From positions 434,001 through 498,000 of the forward strand of contig NOKP01000002.1 in NCBI GenBank assembly GCA_002682825.1: 64,000 nt of DNA. Direction: 5' to 3'. Positions 23,205 through 33,938 of the stretch are shown piece after piece. The position numbers and the translations under genes were made by a program. This DNA is from Neonectria sp. B-13. Its lineage: Eukaryota; Ascomycota; Sordariomycetes; Hypocreales; Nectriaceae. How positions within the stretch are numbered: the stretch's first letter is position 1; every line of letters begins with the position of its first letter. Under the pieces are notes generated by a model. The model was not told where the DNA came from. It saw only the letters and a program-made list of their open reading frames with translations, and made no database searches.

Positions 23205-24054
23205 AGCAGCTAGAAGCAGACCCTCAGCGTGAAAGGATGATGTGCTTCCTGCATGACGCTCCGGCGGCTCCCCCGTTCGGCATTTTCTGTACTTGGACGT
23301 CTAACTTTTGATCAAAGACGAGTCGAGCCACCTTGGCGCGTCGTCAAATTGGTGCGTCGAGGAGACCCGCATGCAACCCAACCACCGGCTACACAGAGAG
23401 CCGGGCTAAGCTAGCTCGTGATAAGTCGCTGGCTGCTCTGTTGGGGAAGACCGTGTTGGCGGTGTTGACACCGTCATCCCGGCTGTGATTGTCACGCCCA
23501 AGGTCTAAGCAGGTGTGCCGTCGTCGAGTGCCAGCTTCACGAGATCCAGAACAAACGCCGCAAGCGGCCTACACGAACCGATGTTGCTTGCATAAGCTCA
23601 TGAGAAAGGAAGCGTTCAAGTGTCATTCCATCTTGCTCAACATGATTTCGGATGTCCAGTTATCCAAGGGAGGCAAGCTCTGACAAGGAAGGTTAGAACA
23701 GCCAAGGCTCGTGTCATCCGCCCGCTGCGCGTTCATCGTAATTACATCGCATCTAGTCTAGGATCCAAGGGTATTGTTGGGGGTTTTGGTATGAAGCGAG
23801 GCCGATACATGGATGCGGGAAAGCCTGCTCTGCGAGGAATTCCCTGAATTGGCTGCCGCTTAGGATTTAGAAGACGACATTGGTTACTCACGCGAAGGGA
23901 AACATGACAGGGAGGACCTCAACGGCCGACTTGTCAGCCATACTCGACGCGTTATCTAGTTGTGTGGTTGTGCTGTAGGTTTAATCAAGCTGGGGATTGT
24001 GGTCTGGTTCATCACAGTGGCTGCGTCCTTCGTCGATATAAGAAGCCATACCGG
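23205..24054. other. Intergenic, decayed
   Basis: No gene recognised. Open frames here are short and motif-free; could contain further unrecognisable relic sequence. Confidence 0.4.
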
Positions 24055-24470
24055 TCACTCTCCGTTGAAGTGTCTTATTATATCCATTACCTCTTTTCTG
24101 TCTGATTCAACACGCAGACCCAAAAGGCTCCAAGAACCACAACATAGCGAACGCCGTGCCTTTTTCGTGATCAAAACTAAGTACCTGTCTCGCGTCGGCC
24201 TGGATGGTGGTCGGGACAATGGCTCAAGTTCCGAGGGGGAAAAGCCCGCGGCCAGTGTAGTAGCCGAGATGTCCGACACCAGCTTCTCGTCTACGACAGA
24301 GTGGAGGATGATGGAGAAGATGGTATTGCGGAAGCTGCGACACGCGCTCCGAAATGTGCAGATCAGACCGATGGTCATGCCCACTTGCTTCGGAGATGTG
24401 TGTAGCGACATGGTAAGACGGGTGGCGAGAACGACTCAAGGAATCACACTCAACCGCATGGCTATAAACC
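24055..24470 (-). pseudogene. Possible remnant of an MFS transporter C-terminus
   Basis: The minus-strand frame 24411-24055 contains MTIGLICTFRSACRSF then TIFSIILHSVVDEKLVSDI and AAGFSPSELEPLS. The spacing recalls the late helices of the fungal trichothecene-efflux-type MFS group (GLxxxxRxxGGxxGxxIFxxIL, followed by an AAGL-like turn). No other transporter helices could be found upstream, and continuation requires a frame change at about 24190. If correct this is a short dead fragment. The plus strand also has a 226-codon frame (23960-24640) without recognisable motifs. Low confidence. Confidence 0.3.
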
Positions 24471-24941
24471 CGGCTACTGCTAAAGAAGGTGGTTCAAGTT
24501 TCAAGAAAGCACGATACGATATGAACAGGAACTATGTTGCAACTGGTCGTTCCATTGGTATGCCAAGTTGTTCCATCTATCAAAGCAACTATTTGTGTCA
24601 CAAGAACTTCCAATATGTGAAAGTCCATTGGTGTACCTAGTGATGAGATGGGCGAGTTTGTATTCAGCTGCCATCTCATCCATGCACGGGTTTCCGGCCA
24701 ATCCAAACTATTAAGATAATGCTTGCGCAGCCTGGGTATGTCAATTTCCTTCCCATCCTGCAATACTCGCATCAATAGTGAAACACATCGCCTGCGCAAC
24801 ATATTCACCTTCCAGGAAAGACCCGATGCCCTGATTACATGAACTAATCCATGCCTCAGCCTTTAACTCCTAGAAACGAGCTTGCTCTTCTTACAGCTTT
24901 AGGTAACGGAACCATGAGAGCAGCATACACAGGGTAAATGT
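24471..24941. other. Intergenic
   Basis: No gene recognised between the transporter-like relic and the small secreted protein. Confidence 0.4.
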
Positions 24942-25447
24942 TCAAACACACTGGCCACTGCCAGGATCAGCGCTGCGGGCAAGGATATTAGCAAATGTAC
25001 CACACTTGAACTATAGGTAATTCTGTTGAGGAAAATCAGGGTCACTTACATGAAATCAACATTGATCTCCGGTGCGTTGAGTAACCACCCCTCAGGAATA
25101 TCCGTGGATGGGATGAGGACATGTGTGGATCTACCGCCGTGCTCACAGCCAATGATCTCTCTTTTGAGAAAATCATTGCATTGGTCCTCGCTAATCATAA
25201 GAGGTGAACCTAGAGGGGCCATGATGATGGTGATGTCGACTTTCTTAATACTGCTTAGATTGACACAGATTGACTTGTACTCCATGTTGGCGAAGCTTCT
25301 GTAGTTCTTATCGCTGCAGAGTGTTTGGACCGCTTCAAGCGCCGTAAACGAGTCGCCTTCCCAAGAGTCGCCAGAACCATAGCAATCCGCCCGCACGATG
25401 TTGGCCGCAGCAATGGCAGCGATGGGGATATATGACGTGAATCGCAT
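24942..25447 (-). CDS. Small cysteine-containing secreted protein (effector candidate)
   Basis: Predicted extracellular protein of 142 residues. Exons 25447-25050 and 24972-24942 are joined across a 77-nt intron (GTAAGT...TGCTAAT...GCAG). The short last exon encodes the end of DFIADPGSGQCV and adds the final Cys. MRFTSYIPIAAIAAANIVRA is a signal peptide, cleaved before DCYGSGDSW. Six cysteines follow in the mature chain, an even number compatible with disulfides. The start is the Met opening the signal peptide; longer in-frame upstream sequence looks like 5' leader. The pattern (CYGSG near the N-terminus, DPxxGxC at the end) recurs in uncharacterised fungal secreted proteins. Function unknown. 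Confidence 0.8.
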
Positions 25448-26329
25448 TGTCGTTGATGTGGTGGAGGGGTTGAAAGGCGTTGAGGAATGATAGATGGAAG
25501 AGAGAATGATCCGAGTTGGAACTGAGTGGTTATTCCGAAATTGAGTTGCTCCACTGAGTGTCTTTATACCCTTTGAACCCGCTATTGGACATGCTGCTTG
25601 GTGATAATCGAGCATTAGAGATTCTAATAATAAACATAAATTTAAAGTTGCCCGGTACCAATGGCTTCTACCTGCCCACTTAAACGCTGTTTACAAGCGC
25701 TGCTTACACATATCCGCTTGAGAGCTGAGACACAAAAGCACCAGGACGAATTCGGACTCACATCTCAGACTAGCGAGCTCAACTTTCCCATCCCTGCAAT
25801 TCTCCCCAGCCCTAATACGTCGGCATTTGAGCTTACGGCACGGCCCTTGAACCTGCATCAGCATGAAATTGACATAGGCAAATGGGCCTCAAGGTGGCTT
25901 TTTTTCTTCAATCCTTCCATGATTTCCGCTGACCGCCCCCAGCTTACACATTGCCCCAGGAATAGGAAGGGAGGGTCTGACACGATTACTCATTACCCCA
26001 GCCCCCACCTCGGCTCCTCGACCCTGCCAAGGCCAGTCACGTCGAAGACGGCTCTCCCCGCCGATGATCCGGATCCTTAACGAGCCGAAGCTTGTTTTGA
26101 TCCTTGCAATAAGCTGCTCACAACCTTTCCAGGGCCTGGCGATTATATAGCGCTCAGGGCGCACCTGTTCCCTTGCCGAAGACGCCCAGCATGTGGTCAC
26201 AGTGCATCCACATGCGCTCAAGATGACGCCCCCAATATGGTGCGGTAGTAGCGGCTTCCTGTTCTCACGCGCGACCACGATGGTGACATGGTATGCCTTC
26301 ACCGCACTTCATATGCCCTCCTTTGCTGC
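25448..26329. other. Intergenic
   Basis: Promoter of the secreted protein and then decayed sequence. The frame at 25661-26080 has no motif. It may include unrecognised 5' parts of the esterase relic that follows. Confidence 0.4.
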
Positions 26330-27430
26330 AAGCCAGAGGATGTTACCTTGCTGGGGCTTTTGCAGTCCTGCAGCAGTTACCGTAGCCCCCCTTTTCGATG
26401 TCACACAGATACGTAACGGAGTCCGCAAAATCCCCTCGAATTCCGGAGATGCGGTCGCTTGCTGGTCGCCGCCCCCGTTGATGAGCTTAACTACGCCTTA
26501 GAAGTCAGCGGTGTGTCCCCATGGCCGCCTATATTGGACAAGGAATTTATTGTCGGCTATCCTGCCTGCTAGATTACCAACTGACACTCCCTTGAGACCC
26601 TCCTGCTTATCGGCGCCAATTCCAATGAAGGTATTACATTCAGCACAAGCAATGGGCTAGATGGGGGCGGTATCAGTACCGACGACGAAATGAGAGATGC
26701 AATTGCTGCACTCTTTCTCACAATGTCGAGAATCATTCTGAAAAACTAAAGGACGAGCTCCTTGATGGGTTGATGGACTTGTATCCTAATACCTAGACCG
26801 TGGGCATCCCATTGTGAAGACTTGGCCATACATCATCGAGGTAAACGACATCACAGGCTCTGGGCTTGCAGTATTGACGCACTGTTGTTCTATTCTGTGA
26901 TTTCTGCATACAGTATCAGAGACATCAGTCTAACATTGCGTAGGAGAAGTACAGAATCTCGAGCTATATCTATCTCTTTAATATAACCGTTAATAGCTTG
27001 ATTGAGACCTTTAGTACAATATTTTCTAGTCGACATAAATGCTATTTAATTCTCTAATAAGAAACACATACTAACCATACTTTCAGCTTACTTTTATTAT
27101 CCATAATATTAATAATGATAGATATAATACTAACTCATTCGGCGGCAACGGGACTTACTCCGCGAAGGCTAAAGCCCCCTCTACCATCATGTCCACGACG
27201 TGGGTCGACTTTGTGACTTGTCTTGATCCCAACGGCAAAGGAGGCCATCGTTTCTCCAAGAAGGCCCAATTGCCTGTTTATGTAGTCTCTTCGGGTAGTT
27301 CAGGAAAAAGCGCCGCCTCTAATCTAGATGGCAGCTCTATTGATACGTACGATTGGCATGCAAGTGGGATGGACTGGATTGCCGAACATTATTTGATCGT
27401 TTTTCTTTTTTGGAAACTGGGGCTCGTTGA
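26330..27430 (+). pseudogene. Carboxylesterase (type B) pseudogene
   Basis: Fragments of one fungal carboxylesterase lie in order on the plus strand. About 26330: KPEDVTLLG, the strand before the nucleophile, whose GESAG motif itself is missing. About 26468-26570: APVDELNYALEVSGVSPWPP then ILDKEFIVGYPA and a stop. About 26600-26745: LLIGANSNEGITFSTSNG, with the conserved acid-containing loop, then ISTDDEMRDAIAAL. About 26757: ELLDGLMDLYPNT, stop, TVGIP. An AT-rich block (about 26935-27130) interrupts. About 27150-27410: FGGNGTYSAKAK, TTWVDFVTCLDPNG and DWHASGMDWIAEH, the family's C-terminus. Several stops and a missing nucleophile show that it is dead. The order of pieces makes the family call firm. 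Confidence 0.75.
26935..27130. repeat. AT-rich block inside the esterase pseudogene
   Basis: Strongly AT-rich with many TpA dinucleotides, sharply different from the flanking coding relic. It could be an inserted, RIP-mutated repeat or an eroded exon. No terminal repeats recognised. Confidence 0.4.
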
Positions 27431-27818
27431 ACTATTTCTTCCTTGCAAAGTATTCTTTTAGCCTCCCAATATCCCCATTCTTGTCCCAACAATTGCCCTC
27501 GATAATTTCTGTCATTAAGAAAGCATATCTGCTTTGAAAGCACCTAATAATAGCCGATTAAAGCAGGCGGTTTAGAGTCTTTCTTTAGCCCCTTGCGTGA
27601 CGATCGAGTAGATGTGTCCAACTCGAGGTAAACAGTGTCAGAACCCGGGCTACGAGAGTTGCAGGGTGAGTTAAAAGCCGAGTTCCTTTATTATAAGCCC
27701 GTTAGTTTATCTATAGGTATTCTAAAATACATTATACATGCGCGTGCTCTTTTCAAGATACCCGTTTGTTGATATTTACCAACTTGACATCGCTCTTGTT
27801 GCTCTTGTTATCAAAGTT
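27431..27818. other. Intergenic
   Basis: Between the esterase relic and the 3' end of the receptor gene. Nothing recognised. Confidence 0.45.
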
Positions 27819-29263
27819 CTACGTGCTGTGGGCTACAATATCGGGCGAATCCGATTGCTGACGCATATATTGTCCACCTTCAACACTGTCGTCACCACTG
27901 AGGTATGACATCTCAGCAAGTTCTTCAAACTCATCCTGGCCAGGTCGGCGGAATGGGGGTGATCTGATCGGTTGTGCAGAGGTCATAGGGCTGCCTTGGT
28001 ATGTATCCCTGGGGTTTCGGCGGAGATATGGCCGTAAAGATGGAAGGCAAGCAACGATTAGGCCAACATATGCATCTAGAGCACTCCACAGTTCTAAATA
28101 GCACTTCGTGTCAGAACATAGATGGTGGGAGCGTTTTTCACTTCTGGGATGTCGCAAAGTCTTACCGACGAGCGTGATCGATCGGAAGTCGCCCACATTA
28201 CTTAACTGGATTGACAGGAAACGCATCAACGAGAAGGAGATATCGATCAAGCCAAGAAGAAAGACACAATAGACAGCCACCTTCAGCCGCCTGGTCATGT
28301 TCAACTTATAAATGATCAAAAAAGGTAGGGCGAAGACTGGAAAGACGAGTGTTAGCTCAGCCCAGGGAAACTTGCGTACGTGCTGGTTATGCACACTATG
28401 GCGTGGGAAGGATGATAGTGTAGCAAATTACAGCACTTACGGAGGAGACTGCCAAAGAAGTGCATTGCCCAGGTAACTTGGAATATAGTGGCTATTACAC
28501 CGCCATCGCACAAGCGCTCCGGCTTGGTTATGGACCTTCGAAGTATTGGTCAGAGATTAGGGCTTCAAACCAAGTGCTGGGAAGAAGCTTAGCTCACCAG
28601 TTTCTGTCAATAGGAACGCAGAGGAATAGCAGCAACGATATCGACGCCACATATGCTGCCGTGCAGTAGCCAATTGTTGCCCAGAGCACGATTCTGCGCT
28701 TTACCATAAAGAAAGGAAACAATTGCAGGTAGACAGCCAGTAGAGACGCTTTGCAAAGATAAAAAGTCGAGTAGAAGGGTATAGTGCTTGCCCATATCAT
28801 CTAGACCCATTCGCACCGTCAGCACGAAGAATGGGCGTGAAAACCGATGCAAGTGATGGAAGGGGTATTTACCTTCAATGCATATTCGAACGCTTCAGGA
28901 TCAGCTTTATAATTCACGAGCGTATAGTTGAGATCAGCTCTTAGGATTCCATTGACGTGGAAGACGATGTCAAAGGAGGCCATCGAACAAGCGGCACACC
29001 ATGCCGCGATCATCAGCAGATCTCCAGCTAGTAGCCTCTTTCTTTGGATCTTCAGTCGCAGGTAGATGCGTGCAGCAATGAGCAATGCTGCAGTGACGAT
29101 GAGGGTGTAGATCACAGCCTAGGCATCGCAATCAGTCTTGCGCTAGAGACACGGGTTCGGCTCATTCCCGAGGCCAACGGCATTTAGTATTCTAGTGCGC
29201 ACAAGGGGCAGAGATCAATAAAGCACTCACCAGCACGGCTGGGCCGGACGGATTTAGCACCAT
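27819..29263 (-). CDS. Seven-helix rhodopsin-domain (PTH11-like) membrane protein
   Basis: Integral plasma-membrane protein of the fungal rhodopsin-domain family; receptor role inferred from the family. Six exons: 29263-29231, 29118-28873, 28800-28598, 28535-28441, 28336-28166 and 28093-27819, giving 340 residues in frame. There is no CFEM domain. It starts with MVLNPSGPAVL and goes directly into helix 1 (VIYTLIVTAALLIAARIYLR). LLAGDLLMIAAWCAA matches the D-D-W-x-x-x position, though the first Asp is Ala-Gly. Helix 3 has FYSTFYLCKASLLAVYLQLF; a loop with CVPIDRNW and LCDG follows; helix 7 ends with DAYVGLIVACLPSLRPYLR. The cytosolic tail is Pro/Ser-rich. The first intron is 112 nt, the others 62-104. 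Confidence 0.88.
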
Positions 29264-30404
29264 GATGATGATGAACAAAGGCTGGGATCAACCAGACATC
29301 TGAGGAACGGCTATGTAGGTCGAGAAGGGGGGACCCTGTTTCGGGATCAACGAGCTGTTTACGGAGTAAATGTCTTGGGATAGAATGCTGAGAGAAAGGC
29401 TGTTCGGGAGTGTGTGGGTCACATTCCTCGCCACACCGTATTAACAACGTTGCTGTGCACGCCTGTTGGGTGAGGCATCATTGCACAGTGACCTTCCACA
29501 GGCTTTCTGGAACGGTCCAGACCCCCCGTGACGACGGCAGTGCGGCAGTTCATAAAGTCAGTTAGTAGCTCGGCACGGATGAGTCCGTTAGGCCCAACTC
29601 AGCTGTAGACCCTATCTTTTTGCATGCATTTCGTGATCTTCGAGAATAGCGGAAACACGGTCAGATTCCTCGCTCCGAAAGCTTTTGTCCCCTGGAGCAG
29701 AGGCGGAAACTATTCATGCTACAGCCCTAAATGGCGCGGGATTTGTTGGACCCAATGTCCAATATGGGTGCCAAGAAACTAAGCGACCGACCGGATTTCA
29801 TTATGAGCTTAATTGAGGCCAGGATGCAGCCTTGCGAAAGTTTGTTGTTAAGGCTAATACCGCGCCGTTTCTGTGATGGTCGGGTCTAACCTAGGGTAGT
29901 GCAGTAAATCAAAGTACGAGCTCGAGGAGGGAGGCGAAAAGACAAAATGAAGTGATAAAGAAATGTGAGTGTCCTTGCTTGTGGGTTCGGTCATCAGATG
30001 AGAAGTCTCGGCGGACTTTTGTAGCAGTTTGTAGCTGGGTGGGATAAGTTAATTGAGACGGCAGGGTTCAGACTTCCTCTTCTCACTTGGCGCACTCGTC
30101 GACGGGTATATGATCTCCCTCCATCATCTTGCTGGTATGTGGCTTGCCTCCTTCCCGCTCTCTCGGGCTTGTCTTCGGTTTCAGAGGACTAACCTCCAAT
30201 TGTTTTCTTTCAATTTAGTGACCCCATGTTACAACTTTTCTTTCGATACGTGGACCCATACCACTGTGGTGGACCGTGTACAACTCGCCTACGACCATAG
30301 TCGGCGTACCAGCTCAACATTTCTCCTGCACGCCATTTTGCCATCACCGTTCCCTACGCTTCAGTAGACCTTCTGCAAGCAATGTCGTTTGAAGGTATAA
30401 CGGA
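29264..30404. other. Intergenic, decayed
   Basis: No intact gene. Short frames only; upstream region of the receptor on one side and of a regulator fragment on the other. Confidence 0.4.
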
Positions 30405-30590
30405 GGCACAAAGGACCGTTTTCACGCGAGCACGGCTGTACGATTTTGGGTGCCAGAGAAGTCAGCTCAATTGCTCCAAAGCTCCATCTTTATGAGCTCC
30501 TTTCAAAACTCCTTGGCACCTGACAAGGACTTCCGATTTTGGTTTACCAACGCCACCCATATGGCTGCTCAGATGGGCCTGCACCAATGG
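30405..30590 (+). pseudogene. Fragment of a fungal-specific transcription-factor domain
   Basis: A 62-codon stretch reads RFWVPEKSAQLLQSSIFM, DFRFWFTNATHMAAQMGLHQ and ends at a GTAAGA donor. This matches the middle-homology region of Zn2Cys6 regulators, where a Leu-rich helix is followed by W-x-x-x-G-x-A-x-x-x-A-x-x-x-G-L-H. No zinc cluster upstream and no matching exon downstream were found, so it is a stranded fragment. Moderate confidence. Confidence 0.5.
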
Positions 30591-31454
30591 TAAGATGCTC
30601 TTATACCTAGCTGTCGAAAGGTCGACAAGGAATCGATACTAGCATCCTTATTTGCCGGCCCATTTCGGTCCATCCCAGTGCCAACCGTGGGTGAAAGCCT
30701 AGCTGTAACGGCCGCGGTGCAGCGTCATCATCACACGCCCTGGACTCATAAGCCTCGACGTGACTGGTCGCTTTGCGAAAGTCAAGGTGTGGAATAGCAA
30801 AGCGATGCCATTTGTGCTTGACCGCTATTGACAGATGTGATGGGCCTTGCCTTGATAAGCCTCTCTCTGCGACTAAGTTTGACATTTTGATGTATGGAAC
30901 TGCCTTCTCGACGCACGCAGATTGTCGAGCGGACTTCTGCGAGAGAATAACACGGATTGTCAACCCCATTCTATCCAGTTTGACGTCCACCACCTGCAGC
31001 AGCGCCGGGCCAACGATAGCCCGACGCACAAAGGCTAGTTGCATGTTAATGGGCACCGCAAGACGGTCATGATGGGTTAGATGTGTCCATGAGAAGTGAC
31101 TTTGAGCGACGCGGTAAAATATGGAGGCAATGTACTCGCCGTGCGGAACTGGTGGTTGCCCTGGTCAGCAAGCGAAGAGCCTTCGGTGATACTACTCACC
31201 ATCTCCAATTGCCCAAGCCACACTCAAGTTCGCCAAATACTGATGCGGAGAAACAGGACGCACCGCAATGGCATTTTCGAAGCTATGCGTATGTGCTGGA
31301 GCAGGACTCATGTTTGTTCACCACAGCTACCAGAGCCAAATATCCATCGTTTGTAAACAGCGTCGAGTGTCATGCATGGCATACATAGGTCAGGCGGGAC
31401 AAGGAGGGTCCGTCTTGGGAGTCCCTTTCGCCGGACAGCTCGAATTTTCGTTTA
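30591..31454. other. Intergenic, decayed
   Basis: Open frames on both strands (30607-31056 minus, 31083-31388 plus) have no recognisable family features. Confidence 0.4.
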
Positions 31455-31800
31455 TTGATGTTTTGTCTTACATCTTCTGATAGTTCACTTACCAAGCACT
31501 ATGCTCAGTTCTTCGACGCCGACAACCCATTGCTGTCCCTCGATCTCCCCACCGCTGAATTGTATGTCCAACAATTCAACATGGGAGTCCACAAACTTGA
31601 CCTCCAACCTGGCGACAAGGTCCCTCTGGTGTTTCTCAACCAATTGCATTTCTCCATCGCCTTATGGGGAGTCCTAGCTGCTGGGTGCGTCTTCACAGGG
31701 GCATCCCCGAGCGCCTCAGTCTTTGAACTGTCCCACCAGTAGAAAAACTCCGAGGCCAAAGCTGTTCTGGCTGCTCCCAGTCAGATGAAAGTCAGTTCAG
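31455..31800 (+). pseudogene. N-terminal remnant of a 4-coumarate-CoA-ligase-like enzyme
   Basis: The frame from 31455 reads FFDADNPLLSLDLPTAELYV, then LDLQPGDKVPLVFLNQLHFS, GVLAAGCVFTGASPSASVFE and LSHQ before a stop at 31740; KNSEAKAVLAA follows in the same frame. These match residues about 40-130 of adenylate-forming CoA ligases of the 4CL type (the LKPGD, GAG-x-FTG-x-NP and HQ-x-x-x-S-x-A-K landmarks). The P-loop and all catalytic motifs are absent downstream, where the acyltransferase gene begins at 32094. It is a truncated dead gene. Its position suggests the acyltransferase locus once included a CoA ligase, which is inference. Confidence 0.75.
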
Positions 31801-32093
31801 AAAAGAGTGCCTGGGCTGTGTCGGCTGATTTCAACCAGCTTTCTCCAGATTTTGAGCTCACTTCTTAGCCAAGGGAGCGGTATCAAGCTTGAACAGGCTA
31901 GCCTCAAGCTGGAGCAAGCTACCCATGCTGAATAGTGGAGGACGGAACCTTTCCCAACTTAGCTAGCTTATCGCAGAGCAGTTGATTGTTAAAACTGGAT
32001 CTTTCCCCCAACCTTGTCTCGTCAGCTTGTCTTGTCACTTTTTCCTGTCAGCTTTTCCTGTCAGCTTCTCCTTCAAACCACCGCAAATTGAAT

Positions 32094-33652
32094 ATGGATA
32101 CTCTGAGGTGGCTCCTTGGGCTGCAGCCAAGGCGGATTCAGCCAGCCAAGGTAGAGACGGACGATGTTTTCCCCGTTCACTTCTTCGACGACACAAAAAC
32201 ATACCGATCCATGGTCGTTACCTGGACCCTCCGCTTCAACGACGTCCTTGACCCTGACAAACTGCACGACGGACTTGCCCGACTCCTGGAGATTGGAGAC
32301 TGGAGAAAGCTTGGCGGCAGACTGCGATTAACTGTGAGGCCCTACCATCCAAGTCTCTTGGTCCGTTACGTTAGGAACGGCTCCCTGACTAACTGGTGCA
32401 GGCTGATAACAAACTGGTCATTCATGTCCCAAATGAATTCACCCCCGAGCGGCCTGCAATCCGCTTCTCTCATCAAGCATTTGAGACGACTATAGATGAA
32501 CACCCCCTCGGCCGCCAGCTGCCAAAAGCAACTGGAGGCAGCCCATCCGTGCAAGCAGACCTGAGCCGATTTCGCCTCTTCACGGCACGAGAAAACGCAC
32601 CAACCGGTATTGAAGATTTCCTGTACAGCGATGACCCGCAGATATCCCTGCACATCACTTCCTTCAAGGATGCGACACTGGTTGCCCTCCTATGGCCACA
32701 CACCATGACCGGTGCATTGGGTCGCGCTGAACTCATGAACGCTTGGAGGCTGGTGCTGGCTGGCCGGGAAGATGAGGTACCCCAACTGCAGGGTGCACGA
32801 AAGGACATCCTTGATGGCGTTGCTACCTCTGACCTCGACCCGGAACCCTTCATTCTGGAGCCAAACCAGCTCAAAGGATTCAACATGATACGCTTTGGCC
32901 TGAATTTTCTTTGGGAACTTACCTTCGGCCCGCCAATGAAGACGCAAATGTTGTATCTACCATCTGCGTTTGTGACACAACTTCGACAGGGTGCAGTCAA
33001 TGATCTGAAAGCAATTTCAGGGGAGGCTGACCCTCCGTTCGTCAGCGAAGGTGACGTCTTATCTGCATGGGCTACACGAATGGTGGCAACGACCCGAGGA
33101 AGAAACCGACCCATTGTCGTCATCAATGCTGTTGATATTCGATCTCGTCTCAAGTCAGTGTTTCAGTCTAAGGGCACGTATATACAGAATCTTGCCTTCG
33201 CTACATTCACCCTTTTGAAGGCCCAGGAAGCGTCAGACACATCCCTCGGCGAGGTTGCCAAGAAATTCCGCAGCGATATTCTCCAACAGATCACCGAGCC
33301 GCAGATCATAGCTCTGATGCGTCGAATGCAAATTGCTGGGCCGGATGCTGGGCCGTCGATGTATGGCGAGACCAATTCACTACTGGTGGTTGTTAGCAAC
33401 TGGACCAAAGCCAATTTCTTTAAGCTCATCGACTTCTCGCCGGCTGTAATAAAGAGTTTCCCAGCGGATGGAGAACAACATCGACCAGGCATGGTTGTCT
33501 ACCAACATTCGAATCTTATGGTCACTAGTCCCATGGCAAGGAACGTATTCAATATACTAGGCAAGGATTTGCAGGGCAATTATTGGATTGCAGGCACTTT
33601 CTCATCAGACTGGTGGACGAAACTGGAAGAAGAGATTAAAGAAGCTGCATAG
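32094..33652 (+). CDS. BAHD-like acyltransferase with altered HxxxD motif
   Basis: Transferase-fold protein expected to move an acyl group from CoA to a hydroxyl or amine. Exons 32094-32333 and 32402-33652 (68-nt intron) give 496 residues. The N-terminus MDTLRWLLGLQP is followed by VFPVHFFDDTKTYRSMV, typical of the fungal members. The active-site segment is LWPHTMTGALGRAELMNAW: His180 is present, but position 184, normally Asp, is Gly. Later landmarks are SEGDVLSAWATRM and NAVDIRSRL, and LLVVVSNWTKANFFKLIDFS takes the place of the DFGWG region. The start is the first Met in frame after a leader. It converges with the LovD-like gene 286 bp away. A 91-bp near-copy of its 3' end lies at 36921. 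Catalytic competence is uncertain because the Asp orients the His in this superfamily but is not directly the base. Confidence 0.85.
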
Positions 33653-33938
33653 AGGAAATGGCATTCCTCGGCTAGGTTCTTTCTTATACTTGGCGTAGTC
33701 TGCACACAAGATGGAAAAGATGACAACGATCAAGACAAAATTCCCGGCTGTGCTAGCGCTACATAAGCTACCCTCGAGATCAGACTAGCTGAAGGCGCAT
33801 ATAGAAAGGAAACATCTTCGCTCGCCAATGCCGCTACAACGTCGAGTCATCGCCTCCATATGAAAACATTGAGGACGACGCTGGCTGACCCAAACTGTAT
33901 CAATTCGCAGTGCACAACCTGCTACTACTTGAAAACAG

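Noticed and set aside
23960..24640. 226-codon plus-strand open frame
   Set aside because: No motif, signal or splice logic; overlaps a better, though weak, transporter relic on the other strand.
25661..26080. 139-codon plus-strand frame
   Set aside because: No recognisable features and no upstream exon; lies in decayed DNA.
30607..31056. 149-codon minus-strand frame
   Set aside because: No motif; flanked by relic sequence on the other strand.
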